This document shows positions 63,906-64,000 of a stretch of 64,000 nucleotides of DNA, piece after piece. Position 1 is the stretch's first letter; each line of letters opens with the position of its first letter. Made by a program: the position numbers and the translations under genes. The DNA is from Collinsella aerofaciens (GTDB taxonomy: Bacteria > Actinomycetota > Coriobacteriia > Coriobacteriales > Coriobacteriaceae). The DNA lies in assembly GCF_028209885.1 (NCBI RefSeq), contig NZ_JAQLEM010000012.1:1-64000 (forward strand). Reading direction: 5' to 3'. The notes below the pieces were generated by a model. That model worked only from the letters and a program-made list of their open reading frames with translations, made no database searches and was not told the DNA's origin.

Positions 63906-64000
63906 TTAGTGGCCTGAACTGCATTTTTGCAAATGGCCCGTCATGTCATTGCGGGTGAAGCTACCGCGCGGCATAAACTCGTAGGGCACGCCAAGCGCGT
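63906..64000 (-). CDS. Possible C-terminal end of a gene entering from the right
   Basis: On the minus strand one frame is open from the window edge to a TAA at 63906-63908, giving ALGVPYEFMPRGSFTRNDMT then GHLQKCSSGH. The other two minus-strand frames contain stops. The composition looks protein-like, but 31 residues are too few to name a family, and the stretch may be chance. Confidence 0.35.
   Translation of the reverse strand, partial: ALGVPYEFMPRGSFTRNDMTGHLQKCSSGH

Overview
The window looks like chromosomal DNA from a Gram-positive, moderately high-GC gut anaerobe of the class Coriobacteriia, most likely Collinsella or a close relative. This is inferred from gene content (a Firmicute-like glgC/glgD glycogen operon, PTS genes, an iron-sulfur serine dehydratase) and from palindromic repeats whose sequence resembles ones I recall from this class. 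No database search was possible.

Layout. 1-8.5 kb: ptsH, ptsI and two tandem PfkB sugar kinases, then cca, tRNA-Glu(CTC), a flippase-like membrane protein and a TetR regulator. 8.6-10.1 kb: a radical SAM protein on the minus strand. 10.2-32.2 kb: a visibly GC-richer block devoted to cobalamin. Its left arm (minus strand) runs cbiK, a lipoprotein, and a binding-protein/permease/ATPase ABC importer, behind a cobalamin riboswitch. Its right arm (plus strand) is a tightly overlapping run of 17 genes for corrin ring synthesis, amidation and nucleotide-loop assembly. A 21-bp direct repeat borders this block on both sides, and an IS21-like transposase scrap lies at its right edge, so I read it as an acquired island. 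One of its genes, cbiL, survives only as an internally deleted 77-codon frame.

32.3-37.6 kb (minus): a MacB-type efflux set (permease, ATPase, membrane fusion protein) and an L,D-transpeptidase. 37.7-48.8 kb: housekeeping genes: L-serine dehydratase, metK, gltX, priA, def, fmt, rsmB and a small FmdB-type zinc ribbon protein, separated by long palindromic intergenic repeats. 48.9-62.0 kb (minus): a complete glycogen operon glgB-glgP-glgC-glgD-glgA followed by a neopullulanase-amylomaltase fusion. GlgA and GlgB carry histone-H1-like Lys/Ala/Thr tails, and LacI-type operator-like dyads sit at both ends of the cluster. 62.3-64 kb: a HAD phosphatase, thiamine pyrophosphokinase, tRNA-Ala(GGC), and possibly the end of a minus-strand gene leaving the window.

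The most interesting signals are the bordered cobalamin island with its internally deleted cbiL, a predicted surface-anchored cobaltochelatase grouped with an ABC importer under B12 control, a palindromic repeat translated inside the ABC ATPase, the cationic tails on two glycogen enzymes, and several families of palindromic repeats.
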